From Drosophila miranda (lineage: Eukaryota > Arthropoda > Insecta > Diptera > Drosophilidae), in the NCBI RefSeq assembly GCF_003369915.1, contig NC_046675.1, positions 8,990,001 to 9,054,000 on the forward strand: 64,000 nucleotides of DNA, in the 5' to 3' direction. The notes beneath the pieces are model-generated. The model searched no databases. It saw only the letters and a program-made list of their open reading frames with translations, and was not told the DNA's origin. A program made the translations under genes and the position numbers. Each line of letters begins with the position of its first letter. Within the stretch, counting starts at the first letter, position 1. Below, piece by piece: positions 50,555 to 62,300 of the stretch.

Positions 50555-52086
50555 ATGAACTGGTACCGCTTTCAGGGCTTGGCTCTGAAGGGGATACTCT
50601 ATTTTGCGACGTTTTATCTTTCCTTGCCATTTTTTGGCAATGTCGCCTTGTCACTGCTGCACAGCTACATCTCCTCGTCGGTGTCCTTTAACTTGGACAC
50701 TATTTAGTAAGTTGCCTGCCATTAAATTACACACAAATCCCACCACTCAAGGCCATTGCCTAGTCTCAATTGGAACTCTACCTTTCCGGCCATAACCGTA
50801 TGTGAGATATACAACGCCGAAAGGATTTGGGAACTGAGTGACGCCCACTTTGGCAGCGAGCACGAAATGCACATCGATGACTTCATCAGCGAGATAGTGT
50901 TCTACCGGGGCGTCTGCAGCAGCTGCGAGAACTGCGCCAAGCTCCGCTGTCCCGGAAACTATACCCTGCTCCTGGAAGTGGTATGTCGCCAGAGAGCCAG
51001 TCAGAGTGTTCCCCCATTCACATTCACATTGCTGACTTGCAGTTCCGCACCAAGTGCCATCAATTGATATTAAACTGTAGCTACCTCAATGAACTGTTCG
51101 ACTGCTGCGATGAGTTCCTGCCCGTGCCCACAGAGTACGGACTGTGCTACTCCTTCAATTCCCACCAGGCTCGAAAGGTGGCCCATGTCCAGTACACGAA
51201 CAATCGCATGACGGGTCCTGGACATCTCACATTCAATGCTGCCGCCGATGTCCAGCTGTATGTGCATGCGCCCATCGATGTGCCGTTTCAGTTATCCGAG
51301 GGAATGATTCGTGAGACGGTGCTGCTGGGCCACTTCAAGGAGCTCGTCTTGAACGTCATCGAGGTGCACAACGACGAGAGTGTTCAGGACCTGAGCTCAG
51401 AGCAGCGAAGATGTCGCTATGGCCACGAGCACGTCGACGACCGCCAGGGCATTTACGAGTTCTACAGCTACTCCGGCTGCGTGGTGGAGTGCACCGTGCT
51501 CCTGCAGCTGGTCAACTGCAACTGCACCAATCATTTTATGGCTGTGCCCGGCCAGAATTCCCTGCCCGTCTGCGACTATCGTGGCCTGATCTGCTTGACC
51601 AAAGTCAGGCAGAAACTGATGACGGAGCGCAAGTCTTGCGAGTGCATGAGTGCATGCGAGGAGCCCGAGTACAACATTATCTACAACTCCGCGGACAAGT
51701 GAGTGGCCTATGGTCGGGATATTCATCTCTTTTAATGGTGATTCTCTGTTCCTCCAGCGACGATGAGGATGCGGAGGACATCTCCAAAGTGCGTGTGGCC
51801 CTAGTGGAGCTTCCCACTCAGCGTTATGTTCGCCGGGTGGCGAAAACCATTTTGGATTTCTTGAGTAAGCAGCGGAGGGCATAGACGGGCACTCCAATTA
51901 ACGCTCAAATCTCTCCTTGCAGTCTCTTTAGGCGGTCTGGTGGGTCTGTTCTTCAACACCTCCGCCCTGCGCTTGGTGGAGACTGTGTTTCTAATTGTGC
52001 GGTACAGGAAAACGATTGTGCAGTGGGTTAAAAGAATTTGGTTTGGCACAATTAAGTATTTACAGATTCTGGACCAGTCAAAATAA
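50555..52086 (+). CDS. Pickpocket (DEG/ENaC) sodium channel subunit
   Basis: Five exons: 50555..50706, 50764..50980, 51043..51698, 51758..51864, 51923..52086; 431 aa. The first membrane segment is at about 12-38 and is followed by WNSTFPAITVC, the post-TM1 FPAITxC signature. The extracellular part is Cys-rich, with CNCTNHFMAVPG and CDYRGLICL. The second membrane segment is ISLGGLVGLFFNTSALRLVE at 378-397. The usual N-terminal His-Gly gating motif is not seen before TM1, so an upstream exon may be missing from this model; the frame stays open back to 50438. The filter position reads N389-T-S391 where most relatives have Gly or Ser first. AATAAA at 52082-52087 overlaps the stop. Candidate orthologs are ppk genes of 97E, not resolved here. 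Confidence 0.85.
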
Positions 52087-52176
52087 ATCACAATAACATT
52101 TTCTTTAAATTCTAGTTGTCTTTCAATTGGGGAGTATTAGTGTTTGGGTTTGTTATGGCCGTAGATGGGTGGAAGC

Positions 52177-52494
52177 TCAGCTTGTACCCATTTTCTGTGC
52201 CACATAGGCTGCGTTTCCGGACTGACTAGACCAAGCAAGGGGAGTGATGAACTCCATTAGGGTTTGCATATAGTTGGGTAGATACCAGCAGCTGGAGAAG
52301 AACACCAGTGCCAGCACAACTAGGAAGAAACCATCTAGAAAATGCATAATCTCGATTAGCAAAATCGTATCGTATTTAAAGTCATTCAATTACTCACTGA
52401 TTAGCTTCCTCTCCCATGGCTCTAGCATGTTGATGCACGTGATCAGTTCGTACTGGCGATACAGGTGAGTGGCTAATTGTTTAATGTTGAACAT
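52177..52494 (-). CDS. Serine palmitoyltransferase small subunit (ssSPT/SPTSSA-B like)
   Basis: Two exons on the minus strand: 52494..52398 and 52334..52177; 84 aa. The signature YRQYELITCINMLEPWERKL is the hallmark of the small activating subunits of serine palmitoyltransferase, which catalyses the first step of sphingolipid synthesis in the ER. One membrane segment follows at about 34-54 (GFFLVVLALVFFSSCWYL). The C-terminal tail TPLAWSSQSGNAAYVAQKM is longer than in human SPTSSA, which ends soon after the membrane part. The gene converges with the ppk channel, with 90 bp between stop codons, and is divergent from spn-D. Too short to be found by length alone; the motif decides. Confidence 0.9.
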
Positions 52495-52905
52495 TTTGAA
52501 TTTCAATGACTAAAGTCCAATGCAGAAACCACGAATTACAATGCAAGTCAACGGCTGTAAACAGAGAACATATGGCAGGTGCAGGGCTGCAAGGCAGTGA
52601 GTGTTGAAAAACCGAAATTGAGCCGGTCAAATCCAGTCAAGTACAATAATTCATATACGCTATAAAGTAACAATTAAATAGTTGGGCTATTAACTTTTTT
52701 GTTTTACAATTAAGTGTTTGTGAATCGATTCATATACTTTGGTTGAGACAGTCCCTATACAGTATTAATAGTAATAGTATGCTGGTAATCATTACACTAG
52801 ACTAGTTTCTTTTAAGTGTTGTATAATAAAGTTTTATAGCAGCCAGCGCTTGCAAGAGCTGTGTCGAACAGCTGTTGTTGTTGATATGTTTAATTTTTGG
52901 CGGCA
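52495..52905. promoter_or_regulatory. Divergent promoter spacer ssSPT / spn-D
   Basis: The 411 bp lie between two divergent start codons. The stretch is AT-rich on the spn-D side. No TATA box or clear DRE/motif 1 was seen, apart from AACAGCTGTTG near 52867, an E-box palindrome. Confidence 0.4.
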
Positions 52906-53929
52906 ATGGAAAGTACATTTTTGTCGTCGAATAACATAAATTTATTTAATAAATCGTGCTTAGACAGATTAATAAGAGAAAGACAATCAAAAAAGATAGA
53001 AACGGGCCATAAAAGTCTGGACAGACATTTGGGCGGAGGAATTTCGTTGCGCCAAATTACAGAATTGGTTGGAAATTCCGGTACCGGCAAAACAAAAATG
53101 TGGTAATTAAGTTTTATTTTTTATGATTATTGTTGTGTTGAATGAAGTATGATTGTTGTTTTTGCAGCCTGCAGTTATGCTTGAATGTGCAAATACCGAA
53201 ATTCGCTGGCGGACTGGAGGGTGCTGCTCTTTTCATAGATACCCGACAGGATTTCCATCCCGACAGATTGCAAGGTGTGTTGTTCTTAAATAAAATGCTT
53301 AACCGCAGTGTTCATGTATCCCCTGTCTTTCCGTAGAACTGGCCAAAGACCTGGAGAAGGAGTATAAGCAGAGAGCACCTGACTTTCAGGCGTCCAAAAT
53401 GCTGCAAAACGTCCACTACGTGAGCTGTCCCAATGCAGTCCAGTTGATGGCCACCGTCCTGAGCTCATACCGTCACCTGATTGCCCATCCAAATGTATGT
53501 TAATATATGCGTGTTCACTGAATTGTTTACTCAAGATCCCCGCCTGGGTTGTGCAGATAAAAGTGATTGTGATCGATTCGCTAGCGTTCTCCTTGCGCAT
53601 GCTGGACGATGGCGCCCAGCGCTTTGAGCTGCTCCTGGAGCTGGTCGAAAGTATGAGGCAACTGCTGCGCGAACACGAAGTGGCCGTAAGTCCGGCATCG
53701 GATCTGTTTGCTTTGACTTTAATAATCCAGTTTTGTGAACGTCTCCTGCCAGTGGGTCGTCACCAATGTGCTGACGCATCGGTGTATCGGCGACCAATTC
53801 CATGTCGTGCCCGCCCTGGGGGAAATGTATTCGCACTTGATCAACGAGCGCATCTGGTTTTCACGGAGCGGCCAGTGCTTTCTGGGAAAGTCGTGGAAAA
53901 CTAGCAGATTAATCAAGGATTCGAGGTGA
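52906..53929 (+). CDS. spn-D: RAD51C-like recombinase paralog Spindle-D
   Basis: Five exons: 52906..53102, 53168..53274, 53337..53494, 53557..53685, 53753..53929; 255 aa. RecA-fold ATPase needed for repair of meiotic double-strand breaks in the germline. TGHKSLDRHLGGGI is followed by Walker A GNSGTGKT at 56-63 and Walker B VIVIDS with Asp161. LFIDTRQDFHPDRL and VVTNVLTHR are typical of the RAD51 paralogs. It is short and lacks the N-terminal helix-hairpin domain, as expected for this paralog. The last acceptor at 53752 was chosen because it gives WVVTNVL in frame; an upstream AG at 53730 would shift the frame. Placement beside Serrate agrees with the D. melanogaster map. Confidence 0.9.
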
Positions 53930-56678
53930 TCCGGCATCTGGTAAATTGTGGTTTTACTTTTAGTTTCAACTAACGATATAGATAATGATAATGGATAATA
54001 GATTGGCGCATTTTCATACGTTGTTCAAGGCTTAATTGTACTCTCAATCAGTCAGAGATGAATTTCCCCCAGTCCCCAGGTGCTACAATTTTTCGCATGA
54101 CTGGAGAGTGTAGAGATGGTGATGGGAAATGGCTAAACAGGATCCCCAGCCACTTGCCATAATTCCCATTGGCACAGAAACCATGGCCACATAGCCAAAG
54201 CCACAACTAGCGCACACCCAGCCAGGTGCCGAACACTTGCTAAAAGGCACCACCAAGCCACTCTGGCGACAACGGCTACGACGGCGTCGATGCTATCAAT
54301 GGCGTTGCAGTTGCAGATTGACAGGCGAGCACAGGCTGATTTATGCGCGCGACGCAGGAATGTGGCAAAGTGTAAAAAATGTTTACACATACGTACGTAC
54401 GAGACCGAACCAAACCGAACCAGACCTGTGGCTCTGTGTGGCTCTGAGCCGAGGCAAGTCACGCATATGCAGCGACAACTAATTCAATTTCCACTGGCCA
54501 ACAAGGAGGAGGCTGTTTAGCCGAGTGTGCACGCCTAATTGGTAATGCGATCGGCTTTATTGAGCCAGGCGCTGGAGTCGAAACTGCCGTGGAAGCCGAG
54601 CCCGAGCCAGAGCCAGAGCCCGAACTCGAACCCGATGCTGAACCTGGGGGAAGTGGCTGCATTTGAGGCAGTTGCAGTCGCAGTCACAGGCTATCGCTGT
54701 CGCTCAGCGCAAATCCCATTACGTGCAATCCGTTTCGAGCCATAAACATGTAACAGCTGCACACCCTCCCAACAGCCCGTTGCGGTTGCTGTTGCTGCGG
54801 CTGCGGCTGCGGTAAGGCTGGGGCAAGAGTTTCCTGGCGGCTTCCAGCAGCGCAACTTGTCGCTCGAACTTAATTGCCTCGGCTGCGCTTATGACTTTCG
54901 TGTGCAATGCATCCTCATCCTCATCCTACAGCCACATCCACATCCACATCCACATCTTGCCATCGCATCGCTGTTTGTTGTCTTCGCTACATTATTAGAA
55001 AGTAACTTAAACTTGCAAAAGCCATCAACATCAGCCTCGCATCGTCGTAGTCCCCGTCGTCGTGGTCGTCATCGCTCGCCTGTCGCTGGCGCTATTTTCG
55101 ACACCGCCTGGCCCGCCATAAATTTCCAAATGCTCTGCAATGCACTGCAGGGCAGGCCCCGACTCCGACCTGGGTCCCAACCTGGGCCGCAGAAATTAGA
55201 AATAGTCTGTTGGCTAATTTACCAGCCAGCGCGGCTGGCAAGTTGAAAGTCCATTTTCTATTTTCCATTTCGTACGGGTTTCAATTAAAACCCAAACAAA
55301 ACAGAAAATGAAAAAAGCCAACAAACATTCCGCTGTGCATGGCCTGGCAATTTGGCCACGACCTCGTGCACCGCCGCCAAAGTTCAGTTCAGGCGAGAGT
55401 CGGCTAATTCCGCCACACTGCGAACAGACCGGCGGACAGACGGACAGACGGACCGACCGCCTCGATGGCAGCACCCGATAGCGGCAGGGTCTTCGAACGG
55501 ACCCAGAGCCGCCAAGAGATAATCAAATGTTGGCCAAAAAGGATTGCCTGGCCTGGTTGCCTGACTGCCTGGCTGCCTCCTGCCTCCTGCCTTATTGTTC
55601 TCAGAAATTGTTATTAATTGAGTTGTACGCTGCACTTCGATTGGAGAAAGAGTGCTAGAGAGTGGAGAGTGGCCCAATCTTTCGCAGTGGGTGGCCATCC
55701 GCCATTGACATAATTGCCAGATCTCTGCTCGGCTCATTTGGCCAATCTAATTCAGTTTGGCCATCAATAAGCGAGTGGAGTGGCCCGAGCGAAGATCCCA
55801 GCTCATTTGCATACACGTAATTTATGCTCATCAATTAGCTGATTAATTTATTTGGCATGAGACATTAAGCGGAGCTCCCCGAACGGCTGGGCCAACGCTT
55901 GTCTAATTAGATAAATGTGCTACATTAATGTCGCCTCTGACATTTACAAAGCGTGGTTCTGCCGCAGTTCAGACACGGGTTTTTCATTGTTTTTGGCTAT
56001 TAGGGTTACGCGTTTCTTGTCGGAGGTGCCCGTGTGCCACCGCGCAGAGCTAATCAATTAGTGGGGGGGCAACTAAATTGCTCAGAGGATTAACTCTTAA
56101 TGCTGTTCATATTTTTCATTTTAATTGAGATTCTATCAAAGAGAAGAAGGGCACTTCTTCCTTTTACTCTCTATCAACCGTTTCTGAAGCTCTATTAGCC
56201 AATCAATTGGCCAACTAAATTAGTTTATAATGCTGCTTATAAATGCCACTTGTCGGCCACGACGACACGGATGTGCCTGGATCTTGATCCAGTCGCCAGG
56301 CAGTCCGCTCCCAACGTGTCTGCTATTTTCAGCTGCAATCTACCGGCCGTCTCCCGGCGGGGGGGAAATGAAAATATTTTAATTAAAACACAAACTAAAC
56401 GTTTACTGTAAGCGATGTTATCCATTGCATTTCATACAAATAACAACGACCTGGCTACCTGGCAACGACACTGTTGCTGCTGCTTGTGGCTCCTCTGGCT
56501 TCTGCGTGCAACAAATACGGCAAATGTTGCATGTAACAGCAGCAACATGTGTCGCACATCGCCTATTTGAATATATATCAAATCAGTTTAAGATAATTTT
56601 CTATAACAGCTCGACACACAGGCAAATGGACAAAACATTTGTACGAGTTTGTTGCCAAAGTCTTTCGTTTCGCCTGTC

Positions 56679-56714
<36 letters not shown>

Positions 56715-58560
56715 CCTTCTCCTGTCTGCCTGCCTCGCGGCGAGTGCATATTTTACGCGCCGCATTGTTGCAAGCGGATTGGGGATTGAAATTAAGTTGT
56801 TTTGCATAAAAGCGCCATAAAAAGGCGCAGCAGCAGCAGCAGCAGTCGCAGGCCGTGGAGGAGGCAGCAATTGTGATTAGAACGACACGACAGGCACGAC
56901 ATGAGACATATGAGACGCTCTCTTGCAGTTTCAATTGCAATGGCAGTTGCAGTTTTGTGGCCCATACATATATGGCCAGCAATTGTCGGACGTAACGAAA
57001 ATTGCCGGCTCACCACGAGCGACGTATGTCATCGAATGGCACTGCCATTAGCGATCTTGTTGAGGAGAGCATCACTGGCGACAGCTTCCTGCGACCAATA
57101 GGCAAATGCTAGACCAGACCATGCCCTGAATCCCCATCTGCAGAAGCAGCAACAGCAGCAGCAGCTACAGCGGCGGTAACAGCAACTATTATCAATTTAA
57201 GTTGGCTAATTGGTTTCAAATTTATGGACCTGTATTTGATATTTATGTCGTCTACAAGAGCTGTGTGTGCCTCGCAATTTTGCCTGTCTGCCGTGGATCT
57301 GTGGCCAGGCTGTGGTATGGTATGGCATGGCTTGGCCTGGCACCGGTCTCTGCCTCGGCCTCGGCCTCAGCCTGGACCTGGACCTGGGCACATCGATGTT
57401 GCCTGCCTTGGCATGCTGCAAACAACGTAATTGGCTTTCAATTTGCAGCAAATTGTTGCAACAGCCACGACAACAACGAAAAGAGCAACAGAGAGAAACA
57501 TATTTAGATTATAGACGGATAAAGTTTATGTACGTTCTGTTCTGGCTGGTTCTTCTTGGCCAACATCGCCGCCTGTCTGGTTTCTCCTGTTCTTCGGCTC
57601 TTGCTCTTTCCCCCATAATTCCAATGAGTTATATGCCCATCATGAGCGCTCTGTGGCCCTTCAAAGTCGAAAACGTATAGCGCGTTAATTAAAAAAAAGA
57701 CAGCAACCACCGAAACATCAACGGAGCGCAGAAAAAAGAACTAAAAAAAAAGCGCCAAAAATTCCGCTAAAATTTCGCCTTGCGGAGGCAGCGGCGGATC
57801 CCAAAAGAGCGGCCGGCTACCGAGAGCAAGCCCAGGCCAGCCCAGACCAGGGTCCAGGATACCACTGTTCAATAACTAAATAAAACACTCAGAGGATCTT
57901 TAGACTGAAGGCGAAAAGGCGACAGGGAGGCAGACACAGGCAGCCACAATCAAGCGAAAATTCCTGGCATTTTCTGCTTCATTAACAACACACAACGCGG
58001 CCATTTCGTTTTGTTTGAGCCAAGTTTACCGCTGACGAAATTTACGCACGTTGGAGGACCCTCCTCCCGCCCTTCTACACCCCCGATGGAGGCTGAAGGC
58101 TGCTGGTTGCTGGCTGCTGTCTGTATGCCTCCATTTACCTTGATCATCCGTTGAGCTTAGGTTTTCGGTGTGTGTCGGCTGGCTCGGCTCTTTTTGGTAT
58201 TTTAATTAGAAACCAAACAACGCAAAATGCATTGCTCGATTCCCAATTCCCGATTTCGCTTTCTCTGCTTTGGGCCTTTTTCTGATCTGTTTCGTTGGTG
58301 TTTCTGGGGTTTCTGGCTCGCTGGCTGTCTCCTCTCTGGCATTGTAGTTCCCAACAACCCAACTTGCATTTGGTTTTCACATTCAATTAGCGCATATTTC
58401 AAATGCGATCCCAGGCAAACGAACATACATATTTCTGATCGACAGGAAATGCTATCGATAGAGGGGGACAAGTTCTTCGCTCTCTTTCAAGATCTGGAAT
58501 GCATTGATTGGCTCCCATTATCCATACTTTCACTGCAGTTATAGAAAATGTTACCACTTT
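53930..58560. other. Intergenic region between spn-D and Serrate
   Basis: No supported gene in 4.6 kb. Microsatellites include CCACAT units (54930-54956), GAGCC-type units (54597-54640) and a GTTGCT run (56690-56710). Many TAAT and ATTA cores lie at 55735-56240. The sequence is less AT-rich than the Lst2 intron and could include enhancers of Serrate, which lies immediately downstream in this orientation. Confidence 0.5.
55735..56240. promoter_or_regulatory. Putative homeodomain-site-rich regulatory segment
   Basis: More than twelve TAAT/ATTA cores occur in about 500 bp, several as the full CAATTA or CTAATTAG (near 55832, 55903 and 56053), with TTTATG-type posterior Hox half sites. Clustering of this kind is typical of Drosophila cis-regulatory modules. 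Whether it is active, and on which gene, cannot be told from sequence. Confidence 0.35.
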
Positions 58561-58569
58561 TTGTTATAT

Positions 58570-59330
58570 CGTTTTACTATCTTTATTGGTATTGCTTTAT
58601 TGCTGCTAGATCAATGTTAAAATAATAAATAAATATTACTACACACATACACACGACGACGTATAATACAATACAAAATCTGCTGAATCTTAGGCCTTAT
58701 CCGTAATTCCTTATGCTATAATTATTGCGTACAATTGCAAACAACTTTTAAAGTCTAACATGGTTGCGGCTTGGGCTTAGATCTTACGCTCTAGGGATAT
58801 CTATAGACAAAATACAATAACGGTAACTGCTAATTTACAGTATTTACAGCTTAGCCTAACCATCTATCATCCATCGTAGACGCACCCATGAGAACTATGT
58901 ACAGAACTACGAGCATGGTATCGCTTTAATGTTTAATGAATGTATAGTAAATGCGCGTCTGGGTTACACTAAATATCACACTGTGTAGGATGTTGCTTAG
59001 CGAAGAGAAGAGTTTTCCGGAATTACACTAACCGTAGAGCGGCACTAACTAACTAACTAACACACTAGCACACTAACTAACTAACTAATTGGGCCTCTGC
59101 AAGGACACACAACTCTGTGGGAGCACTTCTTGAACCTAACTTTGTTAAATCATCCACTCTCCACACTCCACTCCTCATACTCGTATCAGTTGTCAGAGCA
59201 CCCCCTAGGACTTATTTGCTATTGCAATTACACTACTAATGCACTTGGAAATCGCGCCCGTGCTCTGGCAATTGGAACTTTTTAGCGGGGTCTGGGCGGT
59301 TGGTGAGATCACGGCACAGAGCCGGCCCCG
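58570..59330 (-). other. Ser: Probable Serrate 3' UTR
   Basis: Minus-strand AATAAA hexamers (TTTATT on +) are at 58582-58587 and near 58596, about 740 nt after the stop. The stretch is AT-rich with ACTAACTAACTAAC repeats at 59043-59087 and no coding potential. Confidence 0.5.
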
Positions 59331-62300
59331 CTAGACCATCACAGTGGTTAGGACATCTACGCCATCGTCGCAGGCTGGCGGCGGCAGCGACTTGCAGTTG
59401 ATCGATCGCTTGCCAAAGTCCTTGCGCGGACTGTCCAGCGATCCCACCGTATTCTTCTTCATGTCCAGGTTCTGTGTCTTGTGCAGTAGTATTTGGGAGC
59501 CGCGCTTGTGCGCCTGCTTCAGCCCCGTGCTGGAGTCCAGTTCTCGCTCGAAATCGCAGGGCGGAAACAGCGGCTGCGAGCGATGCAGCGCCGAGCTGCT
59601 GGCCGCCGTGGCTGCCAGCTCTGGTGCGGGATTGAGGCTCAGTTCCATGCCCGTGGTGGACCTCAGGGAGCTGGTGCTGCCCTTGATGGGATTCGTATAC
59701 CGGCGCAGGTTCTCCTCGTTCTGCAGATTGTTGGACTTCTCCTCCTCGTGGCGCAGGGCATCCAGGGACGGGGTCAGATTCATGCCCGAACTGCTGCGAT
59801 AGGCCAGGCGCTGCTTCCAGTACAGGCTTATGAATATGGAGAATCCCACGAGGACAATGAAGACGCCACACAGCACGCCAATGAGCAGGCTGTGGCCCGA
59901 TCCATCGGCCACTCGAGCCGTCTCCAGTTTGACCTCCAGAATGGAGGTGAGAGCCGCCAGCTTGGCGTGCTGCAGCTCCAGCTCCTTGCGACGCTGGATG
60001 CCATTCAACTGTCGCGAGCTGAGCAGCTCCCCCAACAGGGCCACGGCCACCGGCAGCTGTGGATCATTCAGTTTGCTGGAGGACTGCAATGAATCGAAAA
60101 TTGTAGTACTCCTAGAAATAATGGGACTGTGTCTACTATCACTTACCACTGTCAGTTCGACGGTGTCATTGGAGCCGCTCTTGAGATCGCACAGCACCAT
60201 GAGCAGACCCGGCTCCTGGCTGCGGGCGCTGGGGGGCTGCTTGACCAGCTGCGCTGCCAGCAGCACACGCACCAGCGAGCACAGGCCCTCCACCGAGGCG
60301 CCCCTGCCCACCCGCTCCAGGTCGAGGAGGATGGTGAGTCGTGCACAGTTCTCGTTGACCAGCGCCTGGTTGGGCCAGCAGCTGGCCTTCGCCGGCAGAC
60401 TGGGGGGAGCGACACGCCTCGATGGCTCCAGGGCCCGGCAATCGCCGCGCACGTTGCAAGGTGGCGATAGGCAGGTCTCGCTCAAAGCCGGCACACACAC
60501 CTCGTGCTGCTTGCAGACACCCGACAGATTCGACGACTTCGAGAGGGGATCCAGCTTGTAGCAGTTGGGCAGCCCGCACCAGAGATTGGTGCAGCGCGAG
60601 GTTCCATTCTCGCAGACGCAAGCATTGCAGTGCTCATCGTCTTCGCTGCGACCGGACAAAGCAGTGTCCAGCCAGTTCTGGCTCTGATTGAGAGCCGCAT
60701 AGGGGGAGATGGTGTTGCTGGCATTCAAACAGGCAGACTTTGGATCGGATAGCACTATGGAAAAATAAACCGAGATTACAGAAATCATTCTGCCAGCATA
60801 GGTCCAAGATCTCTCTCTTACATATCTCACAGCGCAGTCCATGGCGACCTGGTGGACAGATGCAGCTGTAGCCGCCAATCCCGTCGATGCAGGTGGCCCC
60901 ACCCTGGCAGGGCTGTGGCGAGCACTCGTTCACGTTGATGCGGCAGTCGGGTCCGGAGAAGCCCTGGGCGCACAGGCAGCGAAACCAGCCCGCTCCCGAC
61001 TCGCAGGTTCCGCCGTTGTGGCACGGCTGGCCGCGGCACTGATCGATGGACTCGGCGCAGAACAGGCCCGTCCAGCCGGGGGCACAGCGGCAGTGCGGCT
61101 GCAAGGCCTTGTCCGGCGCCCCAGGCATGCAGGTTCCTCCGTTTTGGCACTGCCCGGCATAGCACCCGGTGGCCCGTTCCGAGCAGCGCTTGCCTGCAGG
61201 GGAAAACGAAACGAAAGACTTAGGCAACGAACTGTGGGATTTTTGTTTTCGCGTTGGAAAGGAGGAGAGAGGATTGCCATGACCCAGCCAAGCCATGGCT
61301 TGAACTAATTGGAAAAGTAAAAGTGTGCTGACATAGATCGATGTGGGGCCATATCTCCTGTGTCTCTATCTCTATCTGTATCTGTATCTAAATTGTAGCC
61401 GAATCTATTTTCAATTTCTATATCTGTATCTGTGACAAAAAAGCGAAACGCGTGAAATATGCAAATCGCAAATTAAAAACAAATATAAATCATTGCCGAG
61501 GCTTGGCTTTGCCTTTGCCTTTGTCTTTTGGCTACATTTTACCCCCCATAGGTGCTGGCCCGGTCTGGTCTGGTCTGGTCTGGTCTGGGGCTCTGCCACA
61601 TGTGGCAAATACTACAATCGCAAGCGACTGCGACTGCGACTAACGCGCTCTCGTACTCGTACCAGCTCTAAACCGAAGCTCAGCCGCGCATTCGCTTCAA
61701 TTTGAAGCCGTAATGACTGCCAACTTTCAATGTTCAAATAAATGCGACCGACTCGATCAGCGGCCGTGTGTGAGTGAGCTCTTAACGTGGCCGACTCTCT
61801 CGTCTCTCGCGCCCATTTAGAGCCCCCCAAGCGTTGATAATGCGCCTGCCAGCCAGCCAGCCAGTCGGCTTATAGCAGGTTTTAATGCTCTAACTAAAAA
61901 GAGTACGTTTCAACATTGGAAAGGCAGGCAATCGACAGCTAATGTTCGAGGCCATTCAAGAGCATCCACACTTCAACTTTTAGAACGACTCTCACTGGCT
62001 TCTGGCAGGACTACTTTCGATAATCTGCACCTCTGATTTTGTTCACACAATTTCAACTTTTGCCCCCCCAAGGGTATGCGACTCTTCGGCATGGGAAGGA
62101 TGGAAGGAAGGAAGGCCTAACACATCACATCACATCACATCCCATTCCAGGCAGCGGCCTGCACTTGTTGCAACGCTTTGACGTTCACTTTGGCGGCCGC
62201 TTAAAGCGCACCCCCTCGCTGCTCGTCTTGAGACGAAGACGCAGCTCAACTCAACTCCACTCGACTCGACTCGACTCACCTGTCCAACCCGACATGCACT

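Noticed and set aside
54459-54662. Minus frame with Gly-Ser repeats
   Set aside because: Comes from a GAGCC-type microsatellite; no start context or neighbours in support.
59236-59871. 211-aa minus frame overlapping Serrate
   Set aside because: Alternate-frame shadow of the Serrate last exon.
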